Positions 1-13,054 of a DNA stretch of 64,000 nt are shown here, piece by piece. The notes under the pieces were generated by a model. That model was given only the letters and a program-made list of their open reading frames with translations. It had not been told where the DNA came from and ran no database searches. The DNA lies in the NCBI GenBank assembly GCA_001574975.1, contig KQ965777.1, positions 186,001 to 250,000 of the forward strand. Reading direction: 5' to 3'. Source of the DNA: Gonapodya prolifera JEL478 (taxonomy: Eukaryota > Monoblepharomycota > Monoblepharidomycetes > Monoblepharidales > Gonapodyaceae). The translations under genes were made by a program, and so were the position numbers. Every line of letters starts with the position of its first letter. Positions within the stretch are counted from its first letter, which is position 1.

Positions 1-548
1 TTGCGAAGGAATCCGTTATACATATCGAGCTACGAAGTTCACCCCCGAAGCTCCGTATAATCCGTTCAGATCCGAGTCAACCCGCCGATTCTATTGGTGC
101 AATGTGGGGCAACCCACCTCACCCCACGAGTCCACGATGTTCACCCGATAGAGCAACGCTCACCTGCCTTGTGAATTGAATCCAGCGAAGACTCGCGCGA
201 GTGGGTGGTGTAATGACGCGGAATCGAAAGCGAATCGGAGGGGGGATGAGCTCGTGACCATAGCTCGGCAGTTAACGAAATTCTACCGATGATGGACCCA
301 CCACTTTGAGTCAAAACGACAAAAGATAAGGTGTACCATGGCACTGCTACAAAAAAATTCAAAGGCAGCATTTGACATTGAAACGACGGTTTCACTCCGT
401 CCAGAGAATGAAAGAAACTTGAGACGAATGCAAAAGAGAATCAGAATTGACATAAAGAGAGGGAATTCAACAAAATGCTTTGGACGAGATGTAGAAATTA
501 AATTTTATAGGTGATGTGGAGACCAATTTATGAGTGACAAACATGGTC
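1..548. other. Left-edge intergenic stretch, no gene seen
   Basis: Only short, unconvincing open frames are present on either strand and none resembles a known family. The stretch flanks the left arm of the histone inverted repeat. For about 15 bases outside the arm it keeps weak similarity to the matching outside flank at 10872 onward, then the two flanks are unrelated. Confidence 0.5.
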
Positions 549-577
549 AAATGATAATGGAATATGTACAAAGAGGT

Positions 578-593
578 GGAATTTATGAATTCC
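578..593 (-). promoter_or_regulatory. Histone-type 3' stem-loop of H4 copy 1
   Basis: On the minus strand the bases read GGAATTCATAAATTCC: a 6-bp stem, loop CATA, then ACCTC. It begins 79 bases past the H4 stop. Paired GG/CC ends, stem and loop sizes, the CCAAT 5' flank and the ACC 3' flank all follow the replication-dependent histone mRNA stem-loop. The loop lacks the U at positions 1 and 3 of the metazoan UYUM consensus only at position 1. Function in 3' processing is inferred. Confidence 0.7.
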
Positions 594-672
594 ATTGGTG
601 AATGATGATAGTGAGATGTACAGCGTTGGCGCTGGAAAGCTCCCCCTCGCGGTCGCGATCCAATCAAGCTCC

Positions 673-1479
<807 letters not shown>

Positions 1480-1820
1480 GATTCAGTGTTTGATTCTGTG
1501 AAAGAGTCGATGTTAGAAGGAAATTGGCACCGCCTTTTGAAGGGTCAGGACAGGGGCCAGGTGGACCGCGCACCGTTGCCAAACGCTTTCCCGGCCTGGA
1601 ACGCCACGCACAGTCAGCGAATTGCAAATCCCCGCTGTGAAGAGCGAGAAAATCCATAAATCTATGTGATTCCCCCGGAGAACTTGAAGAATGCGGTCCG
1701 GGGAAGCTCCCAGACGGGGATTCTCGTTTGGTGCGTGGTTTGGAGGTGCATGCTGTGCCACAAGCTCTCCTTCAAAAGACGACCGCCTTCCCCTTTGCAT
1801 CCCAAAAGTCACCAACACAA
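1480..1820. promoter_or_regulatory. Shared divergent H4/H3 promoter, copy 1
   Basis: These 341 bases separate the two start codons of divergently transcribed H4 and H3. They must hold the 5' untranslated regions and promoters of both genes. The same sequence occurs in reverse at 9600-9940. I could not assign a convincing TATA or other named element by eye. Confidence 0.75.
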
Positions 1821-2676
<856 letters not shown>

Positions 2677-2747
2677 AGGCTCGGTCTTGTAAATGTCTGA
2701 TTCCTCGGCGTCGCGCGAGTAGTTCTTTCAGCATAATTCAATCAATC

Positions 2748-2763
2748 GGAATTTTTAAATTCC
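2748..2763 (+). promoter_or_regulatory. Histone-type 3' stem-loop of H3 copy 1
   Basis: The bases read GGAATTTTTAAATTCC, a perfect 6-bp stem with loop TTTA, preceded by TCAATC and followed by ACCTC. The loop TTTA fits the UYUM rule of metazoan histone hairpins, and the GG/CC base pairs and ACC flank also fit. It starts 71 bases after the H3 stop. This is the best match among the histone hairpins in the window. Confidence 0.75.
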
Positions 2764-2944
2764 ACCTCATCTGTATCATTGCATATCACTACTGTCATTC
2801 ACATTCACTTATCGTCATGAATATACCTTCGAAATTTTTAATCGAAGACTTTTATGGCTTCTCGTCTTTTAGGAGATGTCTCCGGCGGGCAGTGCTGATG
2901 ACCACATTCGCGATTTCAGGTCGCCCGGCTTTGCAAAATGGTCC

Positions 2945-4768
2945 ATGGCATCATCCCAATATTTTCGAATCCATCTGAACGCAATCGTAACGATCCTTCT
3001 CGCCCAAGTTGCATTCAGTGCCGATTACTCTTTTCAAGTATATCAGCCCACCTCGAAGTTTGCATCCTTTGGCGGTGTCGATGTGCCATTGCAACATTAT
3101 TCTGAAGATGGAACTGCCCGTCTTCGTGCACACATAGAATCTCTGCCTCCAAGATCGGTTCACGTCGTTCCTTTCGATGATGGAAGTCCGCGATGTGAGC
3201 AAATTTCAAGCAGAGCTTTTAATATATGATGCACTTTTTTGATGATCCTGGATGCATCACAGTGGCTTGGCAAAGTAGATTGGTGTACTACACTTACTTG
3301 AAAGCGAGAGGGATGCCAGGAGGGGAACACTTGACTGGCTTCACTCGTATGTGTTCTATTAAAATTGTGCTACCGTGAGACATGACACACCACAAACCGC
3401 TGCCATGTCGAATACTTTTAGGCATCGAGCACAACGAACATTGGTCGGGACGAGATTTGGCGCATTGTGAGGTGCCAACTTTCCTTGCTCAATCCCATTG
3501 CAGCGACTGGTAGTGAGTGACACTTGATCGAACTTTGCGAGAACCATTTTCTCAATGAAATCAAAATGAAGCAACTGTGAATATCCGCCAAGAGATCGTC
3601 CACATGGTCTTGTCCAGTGGCTCCGTGCCATAAGAGGTGGGACTCTACTTTCCTTTAGTTCATAACTGAGTGGTGACGCCACCCTCCACAACAGAGAAGC
3701 CGGAGCGTCTCCAAGGTCGATATATACTTCTTCTGGATGCCGATATGGTTATCTCGTCCCCATTTGTTATTCCCGAGGACCTTTCGGAATCCGAAGGTTA
3801 TACTGCAGAATTCTCATATATGGATGCAACCCAGGATTGGATAAGCTCTAATATTCGAAAACACTTGGGGAACTTGGGCTTGGACGAGGAAGCGGTTGAG
3901 CACGAAATCACTGTGGAGTCTAAGACTTGGCCGAGATGTGGCGGAGCTCCCACTGCGTTTCAATTCTTTGAGTGGGAGCGTATCGCAAACCTCTGGGACT
4001 GGCATGTTGCTCGAATGCGAGATGACGAAGAGGTTGCGCATTGGACGGTAAGCAATCCCCAAGCGTCATAATGTCATGCACCTCAAAAACATAAGGAAAC
4101 CCCGAACAGAGCGAAATGTGGGGTTTCGTCCTAGCTGTCGCTCAGCTTCGATATCCCATTCGAGTTGTCTCGTACGACCATTTAATGGTAGCACCGCCGC
4201 ACTGTTGGGAGGGACTGGGATGGGACGGACCAGATCCAGCGATCTATCATTTCAGTTACGCTACGGTTCTTACGCCCACGAGCAACTCATCCAGGACGGA
4301 TAGGGAGGATCGCAAAAGTGTTTGGACATGGCGCAAGGTAAGTGTTCCAATGCCTGTTTTACCTTAGAGTACTTGATACGACGTTCTTTATGTAAGGACT
4401 ATCCAACAGAAGAATACCTCTACATTATTCCTGCACTGGACCCACCCTTTCCTCCTGACAATATACACCCTAATTCTAGCAATATCTCGACCATTTACTT
4501 CGACTCTCATCACAACAACACAATATCGATTCGTGATCACCAACAACTGAGTTGGTTTGCGAGGATGCTTGTTGCTGCTCGAGAAGCCCTCGGGGATTTG
4601 AGAACCAAATTTGGATGGGTTCTTGAGGATGGTAAACCCAGCTCCATAGATCACCAAGATTGCATTCCTTGGGACACAGCTTTGGAGGACTACGTTGCAC
4701 CTTCTGATGCAAAAGAGCAAGTTGAAACCAAAGCTACGACGAACTCCATCGAACACGAAGAGTTGTGA
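2945..4768 (+). CDS. Hydroxyproline O-arabinosyltransferase / peptidyl-serine galactosyltransferase-like glycosyltransferase
   Basis: This is likely a secretory-pathway glycosyltransferase of the HPAT/SGT1 type (GT95/GT96 kin), which adds sugar to hydroxyproline or serine of exported proteins. Seven exons join in phase: 2945-3194, 3263-3346, about 3420-3509, 3572-3636, 3695-4047, 4110-4337 and 4397-4768. The start at 2945 gives a signal-peptide-like N terminus; an in-frame ATG at 2876 adds 23 residues. Family marks are the WQSRLVYY segment, GGEHLTGFTR, an RPHGLVQWL block, the acidic ILLLDADMV metal/nucleotide motif, and an EMWGFVLAVAQL segment near the C terminus. It sits between the two histone arms. 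The family call rests on remembered motif patterns; the acceptor substrate is unknown. Confidence 0.7.
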
Positions 4769-4878
4769 TGAATTGTAACATTGTGCATTCAATAATAATA
4801 TGAAGCGGAAACACAAATACATCCCGTAGACTATAAAGAAAGTTTTTGAAGTTTAATGTCAATTCAGACGTAGACCGT

Positions 4879-7800
4879 TCACACCTCCCGCCGAATCCGG
4901 AATAAAACCTTTTCTAGGCGGCGGACCCTTTCTTCAGCTTCCTCTCGCTTCGTCATTTCGAAGACAGCCCTCTCAGCAAGAGCAACTATTTGCTCCGTAT
5001 ACTGTGCAAGATCTCGTTCTCGATCCAAGTCCAATATACGTAGTCGTTCTGTAAGGTTCGCCTCTGTAGAGTGAGTTTTCGTCCGACCTCTATCGGTTGG
5101 GATTATGGGGACCGTTTGTGTCATGGCAAGATCATCCTCTCCAGGACTCTCTCTTTCGTCTTCTGTAATAGCATCCTCACCACGACCAATCATCCACGTA
5201 GATTCGAATGCGGTTGCACCTGCTTCCACAAAAGATGCACTCCTCTTTCTGGATGCTGTTGCTGACACCGATCTTGCCCTCTGACAAGCCTCACTGCTTT
5301 TATCAGCTTCCCGCACTGCATCACTACCCGCACTGTCACTCCACGACCGACTTTGTTGGGGTCCCATGACCGACTTTGATCGAAGCCTTGCTTTCATTGG
5401 CCCTGATGACACTCGTACAGAGTTTTGCCTTGAGCGACGTTCCAATTCCAAACTCTCGTCCTTCGCGGGGTCAGCTTGCAATACGTCGGTCGGAGGCGTA
5501 TCGTCGTCAGAGTCCGAAGAGCTTGTATCATCTGGAGAGTCTGCATCCAACACAACAGAAGGCCGTGGAGCCAAAGCAGCTTCTGGTGGATCACCTGCCA
5601 GAACAGAGTCAAGAACCGTAATACCAAACGATTCTTGGTGATTCATTGGGCTTGCGAAAGTTGCGCGACGATTCGACGAGCGATTGGAAGACCTTCGACC
5701 AAGAGCACCAACTGTCTGTCGCCTTTCTTTGGTGCTCGGGGCCCGTGCATCCCCTCGAATCTGTCCCTCTAAAACAGTAAGTCGTCTTGGTAATGTGGAA
5801 GTTGGTGTGCGAGGGATGAGAGACTGCTTGCGAGTTAATGTTCCATGACCAGAAGACGGTGAAGCGTTCGTCACTCCGACAGGATTCGCAAACTCCCCGA
5901 AGCTATTTACTGCCATTTCTGTTGTTCCGTCGGTCCAATCGCCCACGTCGTCGATAAACGTCGTCGGTGGATCGTCATTGAGAGGGTTTTCCATGAGCAT
6001 CCCCCCTGCACCAGAAAAGGAGGACGAGCGTGAAGACCTCGATGAGAGAAATAATCGTTTGTTGCGGCTTTCCACTGCGTGCGGAACCGGCAGGCTAGGC
6101 TGATCTGGAGTGCTTGATCGGCCAGAGGAGGGATCCAGTCTGCTCCTCCGTTCCTCCCCCCATTTAGCAACGATCCACTTTGCCGCATGAACAGCAGCCT
6201 TCGCAGTGTGTTGAGCTTCTTCGAGACGCCGACGAAGTGCTCGGAGGGCATCGGATTCGCTTGTGTGAGAAGAAGAGTCTTCTCCAGAAGTAACATATCG
6301 TCCTGAGCTCAAACAGTCCGTGCCGACAGGAGAGGGAAGCGTCAAGGTCGGTGGAGATGGTGGTGCGACTGCTGACGCAGGTAGGGGAGCAATTATCGGT
6401 GAATTAGTCCAGGAATAGGGACCTGGATACAGAATCGAGGTGTTTTGAAATAACGGCAACAAATGGCACTCAACCACACCAACCAGATTTGGACGGCTCA
6501 GATTCGGGCAACATTTGCAAACATGTGCTTTGTTCTCTAACGTTCTCAGATTGCGGAAGGATATCCGGGTTCACGAACCCGTTTTCCCACTCAGAAGCCT
6601 TGTTGGCGTCCAGGCTGCCTCCTTGCAAAAGAGCTGGAACCTCTCCGAGCAACGATGCCGAGACGTTGACACCTTCAACGCGCAGAGTATCCCAATCAAA
6701 TAGCTGCCCAGGTGCTCCCGTTGAAAGAAGAGGCGGCATGTAATGCTCGTGAAAACTTGACTTCTGCGTTATTTCAAGTCCGGCCGTCCTTGGTTGGGAA
6801 CGTATGACTGAGATGGGACGATCAACAACAGAAAAACTATCCTTAAAACCAAGATATGGATCCGGATCACATGACACGGACTCGGGAGATGAGACCACGA
6901 GCTCCATCTGGTCCAATACAACTGTCAAAGCGGCCGGAAACGACTTGCTACGCTCTGTCATTGTCAGAGGTGCTCGCAGGATGCGTGAGCGGGACGGCGG
7001 TGCGGAGGAAAGGGGATATGGTGCATGGTTTGTCGTCACTCCTTCGATGCACTCTGGAATGGCAACTATTCGGCTGGGTTGGCATGGGGGATCGTACATG
7101 ATGTCAAGAGGCGGCTGAAAAGACGAGCGCGCAAAAGCCTCTGCACTTGGTTGAGCGACATCGTACAGGTGAGATGTAGGGCTCACTCGCAAGGCATATA
7201 ATGGGGGAAGGGAGGAAGGAGTTTCCAATACAAATGCGTGAACTCCATCTGAAAAAGGAGCACTACCGTTGGTGCCCAATGTGGTTTCAGCGTCTGCTAT
7301 CTTTATGATAGTGTCGATATCCGTGAGTTGATCGAGGGCCACACTTTCGGTATTGACGGCAGTGGTTGGTGTTTCGTACGTTTCATTTTCGGAAGTCGCC
7401 TGCTCAGGAAGATTCGGAAGAGGCTTGTTAAGTTGAGGGCAGTCCAGATCCTTCGTGTTCAAACTATTGGGTCGCACTTCATTGAGCGGTTGAACCAAAT
7501 TCAACTGGGGGCTTTGGGTGGCCCGCTCCAGGAGATCTCCCTCCTCCCGAGACACCGACTCCTCCGAAATGTCTCCTGCATTTGGTCGACTGGCCACCGA
7601 GATGTAGTCCCGGGTGCGATGAAAAAACGCTGTTGAAAAGGATGTTGCACCAGTAGCCACTGCTGACAAACGTCGCGAAACTTCCACGACCGCGTCAAAT
7701 CCACCCGCTAGGTGTGCGGCAGATGTTGCTCCCGCTATTCCAGTCTTCGCCAGAAGAATGTGCGCAAGTGGGTGGACGGCCCGTTCAGAAGAAGAGTTTG

Positions 7801-8194
7801 AAACGCTGAATCGTCTTGCGTGACCTCCTGGCACGGAAGACGGCATCTGCACTATAGCATTCCCCAGAGAGAGCTGTCGTTGAAGTCGAGGTGGTCTGTG
7901 ATGTGGAGAATCGCCATCTTCCAGCGACCATTCCCGGTTCCTCGAAGAAGCTGCCGAATTCATTGAGTTGGATTCGAGCGAAGATTGAGATGATGCAAAG
8001 TGGGAATCCAGGGTAGCATCAATCGTCTCCATGTCTGCGGAATGTCGAAAAGATAGTTTTGTTGAGCTCATGGATTCCTGCCATTCTTCGAAAGTTTGCA
8101 TATTGTCACTTCCAAAACCAAATCCAATGAGATAAAAGACGTCTTCTGTCTGCACTTTGATATTGACAGCGAGGATGTTGAGAGGGGAATGCAA
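4879..8194 (-). CDS. Serine-rich, low-complexity protein with C-terminal coiled coil
   Basis: I do not recognise the family. Two long frames join through a 61-base intron at 6423-6483 (donor GTTGGT, acceptor CCAG, phase kept), giving about 1,080 residues. Most of the chain is Ser/Pro/Thr-rich and probably disordered. A charged helix with RALRRRLEEAQ lies in the second half, and the last 60 residues form a strong coiled coil rich in Glu and Arg (LRILDLDRERDLAQYTEQIV onward). No signal peptide or membrane span is clear. The start is uncertain: 8194 is the first ATG, but 8101 (MQTFEEWQES) is also plausible. It converges on the glycosyltransferase gene, 110 bases away. Confidence 0.75.
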
Positions 8195-8630
8195 TCAAGT
8201 TCTCATGATGGAGGTTTGGGGCCGCAGAAGTTGAGGAGCACTTCGCAATATGGTTTGGGGCTCATTTACAGTAAGGTCGATTTATTTCACTCATGTCAGT
8301 GGTAAGTACACTAAATGAATTCGAGCTGCTATTGCTCCAAATCTTCAAGCTGAAAGCGAGTATGAACTGTTTCCCCTTAGCGACAGAGTATATGTACTGC
8401 GCTTCAGCATTGGCCAGTCGAGGCTTACCCATCTACAGTGAGTGCTTAAAGACGCGATAAGCTCTCGAGAATTAGAAGGAGCGCTCTACTGGTGACCGGG
8501 TAGGTGTCACATACATTGAAGATGCTAGGCAAACCCACACGGCTATGACGAAACACACACGCCCATCACCGACAGATACCAAAACCGCACAAATTATAGA
8601 ATACAAACAAAGGAGGAAGAACGTGAAATT
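8195..8630. other. Spacer between the serine-rich gene and the right histone arm
   Basis: It would contain the promoter of the minus-strand serine-rich gene and the 3' flank of H3 copy 2. No open frame here resembles a gene. It shares no clear similarity with the outside flank of the left arm at 2790 onward beyond a short TTCAC-like stretch. Confidence 0.5.
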
Positions 8631-8656
8631 GTGATATGCAATGATACAGATGAGGT

Positions 8657-8672
8657 GGAATTTAAAAATTCC
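8657..8672 (-). promoter_or_regulatory. Histone-type 3' stem-loop of H3 copy 2
   Basis: Mirror copy of the hairpin at 2748-2763: on the minus strand a 6-bp stem with loop TTTA, flanked 3' by ACCTC, 71 bases beyond the H3 stop. Confidence 0.75.
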
Positions 8673-8743
8673 GATTGATTGAATTATGCTGAAAGAACTA
8701 CTCGCGCGACGCCGAGGAATCAGACATTTACAAGACCGAGCCT

Positions 8744-9599
<856 letters not shown>

Positions 9600-9940
9600 T
9601 TGTGTTGGTGACTTTTGGGATGCAAAGGGGAAGGCGGTCGTCTTTTGAAGGAGAGCTTGTGGCACAGCATGCACCTCCAAACCACGCACCAAACGAGAAT
9701 CCCCGTCTGGGAGCTTCCCCGGACCGCATTCTTCAAGTTCTCCGGGGGAATCACATAGATTTATGGATTTTCTCGCTCTTCACAGCGGGGATTTGCAATT
9801 CGCTGACTGTGCGTGGCGTTCCAGGCCGGGAAAGCGTTTGGCAACGGTGCGCGGTCCACCTGGCCCCTGTCCTGACCCTTCAAAAGGCGGTGCCAATTTC
9901 CTTCTAACATCGACTCTTTCACAGAATCAAACACTGAATC
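9600..9940. promoter_or_regulatory. Shared divergent H3/H4 promoter, copy 2
   Basis: Reverse complement of 1480-1820; it lies between the H3 (minus) and H4 (plus) start codons. Because the promoter is inside the identical arm, both gene pairs should respond to the same regulators. Confidence 0.75.
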
Positions 9941-10747
<807 letters not shown>

Positions 10748-10826
10748 GGAGCTTGATTGGATCGCGACCGCGAGGGGGAGCTTTCCAGCGCCAACGCTGT
10801 ACATCTCACTATCATCATTCACCAAT

Positions 10827-10842
10827 GGAATTCATAAATTCC
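10827..10842 (+). promoter_or_regulatory. Histone-type 3' stem-loop of H4 copy 2
   Basis: GGAATTCATAAATTCC with CACCAAT upstream and ACCTC downstream; mirror of 578-593. The arm identity ends 29 bases past it. Confidence 0.7.
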
Positions 10843-11055
10843 ACCTCTTTGTACATATTCCATTATCATTTTGACGATGTTTGCCTTACTGCATCGTTCT
10901 ACTTCATTTACTGTTCCAAATCTCCTCCTAGTCGAAGCACTCTGAATTCGATAGTCGAATTATCGTCCAAATCCGAAAGTCGAACCAAAGGTGGCCACCA
11001 ATGTATTATTGTCGTGAACAAATACTCTTCGCACTACTATCAAATTTCCTTGTCC

Positions 11056-12785
11056 TCATTTCGCGAAAGCAACGTTGCCCATCTTATCGCGACTGTTTCC
11101 TTCCCACTCTTTGCTGTTTGCATCAAAACCAATTTCTCGGGTGAATATTTTCCTCGGTATCCAGACCGTTACACAAGCGTTCGGAATATCCACGACGCAT
11201 GATATCCGAGAAGAGATGGGTGTCGCGGACAAGATGATGAGTGCTTGCTCCCGTGAGTAGAAGTATGGCGCGGCAGTTAAAAATGTGATCGCAGCGAGTA
11301 AGGCGTTGCGGAACGCAAGAGTGACATCAGCATTGTGCTGAACGTGGGAATGTCCTCGATGACTGTCACCGTGAGGCCGAGATGTAACAAGAGCTGGTGT
11401 ATAAGTCGAGTTTTGGGGAGTGGTGAATCCTTCTTCGGACACAGAAAACCCAGAGAATGATAGATAATCCGACATTAGAGATGGAGGCCCTGCAACAAAC
11501 GCTGGGTTTGGGATAAATAACGGTGACTTGTACCTGATTTGTGCGAATCTCATGAGCCTTTACTACCGTTTCCTCTTCAGAGACGACCGCAAACTTACAT
11601 GAGAGATTTCATCCCCTGCTTGATGATCCTTGAAACTCGGAAAGCGACTTGTCCGGCACACTCCACTGCCATACCGCTCACTTCTCCCTCTCCCTCACAG
11701 AAGTGAGGATCGGCTAAGCTCAGGTTTGCACCTTCGACGTGAACTGGGAGGATGATCTTCGAGCCTGGGCCGAGCTCTCTGATGTCCAGGTTTCCACCAA
11801 TCTCAGGTCTTGGGGCTTTGCATAGAGGTCATCTCAACAAGACATCTGGGTATGTTCAGTCAGCACACAACTTACGAATTGTTCTGAGTGCTGTCTTCCT
11901 GATTCTGTCCAGAGCATCAGATCCGAGTTTTGCAGCTCCCCCAACCAGTGCCAGTCTTTCATCTGGCAGGCACGCAACCACTGGAGTCGCCGTGTCCCCC
12001 CCAGTGTCCCCCCAAAGCCTTTTCTCACGCTCGTTAATGTTGTCGAGAATCTCTTGAGATGGCGCTGTCGCCACGATGCCAAGATGAAACATCCGAGGGA
12101 CCTTGATGTGAGGAATGTGTGGTGAAGTGGCATGCGTGTGTGACGACAAGTCCCAGATCGCTTTTGCGGGAGTGGGGAAATGGTCAGCTAGGAATCCGGT
12201 GACTGAGCCAGGGACGCCAGTGTAGCCCCATTCGAGTCCCGAGATGACATCCATTTCAATAATTTCTACTTCGATTGCATCCCCGGGTTGAGCTCCTTGC
12301 ACAAAAATGGGGCCACTCATGACATGCGTGAGCAAGGAATCATACGCGGTACAATCAGATGCATCATCGAGGGTTGGCTTCATCTGACCTCCTGTTGCAT
12401 CGAAGGACTCCAGGCGAACCTGTGGTGGACAAGGAACGTCAAAGTTTTGAGCAACGGGACTGGCACAACCACGGCCACTCACCGTTTCCCCAACCTCAAC
12501 AGTTGCAACTGGGGGGATCTCAGGATGAAATCTATTATGGAAAGGTTGCGGCTGGTCTTGATGAAAACATGGAATTGAGGGATCGAGCTTTACGATCGTT
12601 CGGAGCCCCTCCGGAATCAATGGCGACTTTTGGCCCCATGATGCGGCGTTTTTAATGCCAGGAACATAGACGGGAGAGGAGAGTGGATAGCGTCCTGGAA
12701 TGGCTTCGGATGCCATGTTCCCCACACGATCGAAAACACGTTCGGCCTTGCCTCCGCGGCTATCGCCATTCAAAGACGAACGCAC
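11056..12785 (-). CDS. Formamidase / acetamidase family amidase
   Basis: This enzyme likely hydrolyses formamide (or a short amide) to ammonia and formate, feeding nitrogen use in the cytosol. Family marks are RTIVKLD and FHPEIPPVA near the start, ATGGQMK, a GPIFVQGAQPGDAIEVEI block, GLEWGYTG, IKVPRMFHLG, the PRPEIGGNLDIRELGPGS segment and VDIPNACVTVWIP at the C terminus. Four exons are split by introns at 12420-12482 (63 bases, in frame, no stop), 11816-11875 (AAG acceptor) and 11534-11598. The product is about 513 residues, near 100 more than usual, because of roughly 60-80 residues ahead of RTIVKLD; an alternative start is 12716 (MASEAIPG). It diverges from the RS-domain gene. Confidence 0.88.
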
Positions 12786-13054
12786 CTTTGCTTCCCTTGC
12801 ATTTCACGTTCGAGAAAAATTTCCAATAAATTAACATGAATAATTAATCTCCATTATTAAGAAAAACTTGCAGACAGTCCCACAGCAACATTTTTGGCAA
12901 TTTTGGCAACTATCATCCCATCAACAAGGAATGGAGAAGGCACAAGGGTAGAAGTCTGGTCGGCGGGGCGGTGATGCGAGACGGATGCCCTTGCACTGCA
13001 CAGCTTCCCTTCAGTTTGTCACACTCTTTGTACGAGTTTGAAGCCCACTCTTAA
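12786..13054. promoter_or_regulatory. Divergent promoter between formamidase and RS-domain gene
   Basis: This 269-base stretch lies between two outward-pointing start codons. It has AT-rich patches near 12825-12870 and a run of TTTTGGCAA-like repeats near 12890-12905. No named element was recognised. Confidence 0.5.

Noticed and set aside
3195-3262. Apparent frame break in a T6 run in the glycosyltransferase gene
   Set aside because: A 68-base intron with GTGAGC donor and CACAG acceptor removes the run and keeps the frame and the family motif WQSRLVYY, so no frameshift is needed.
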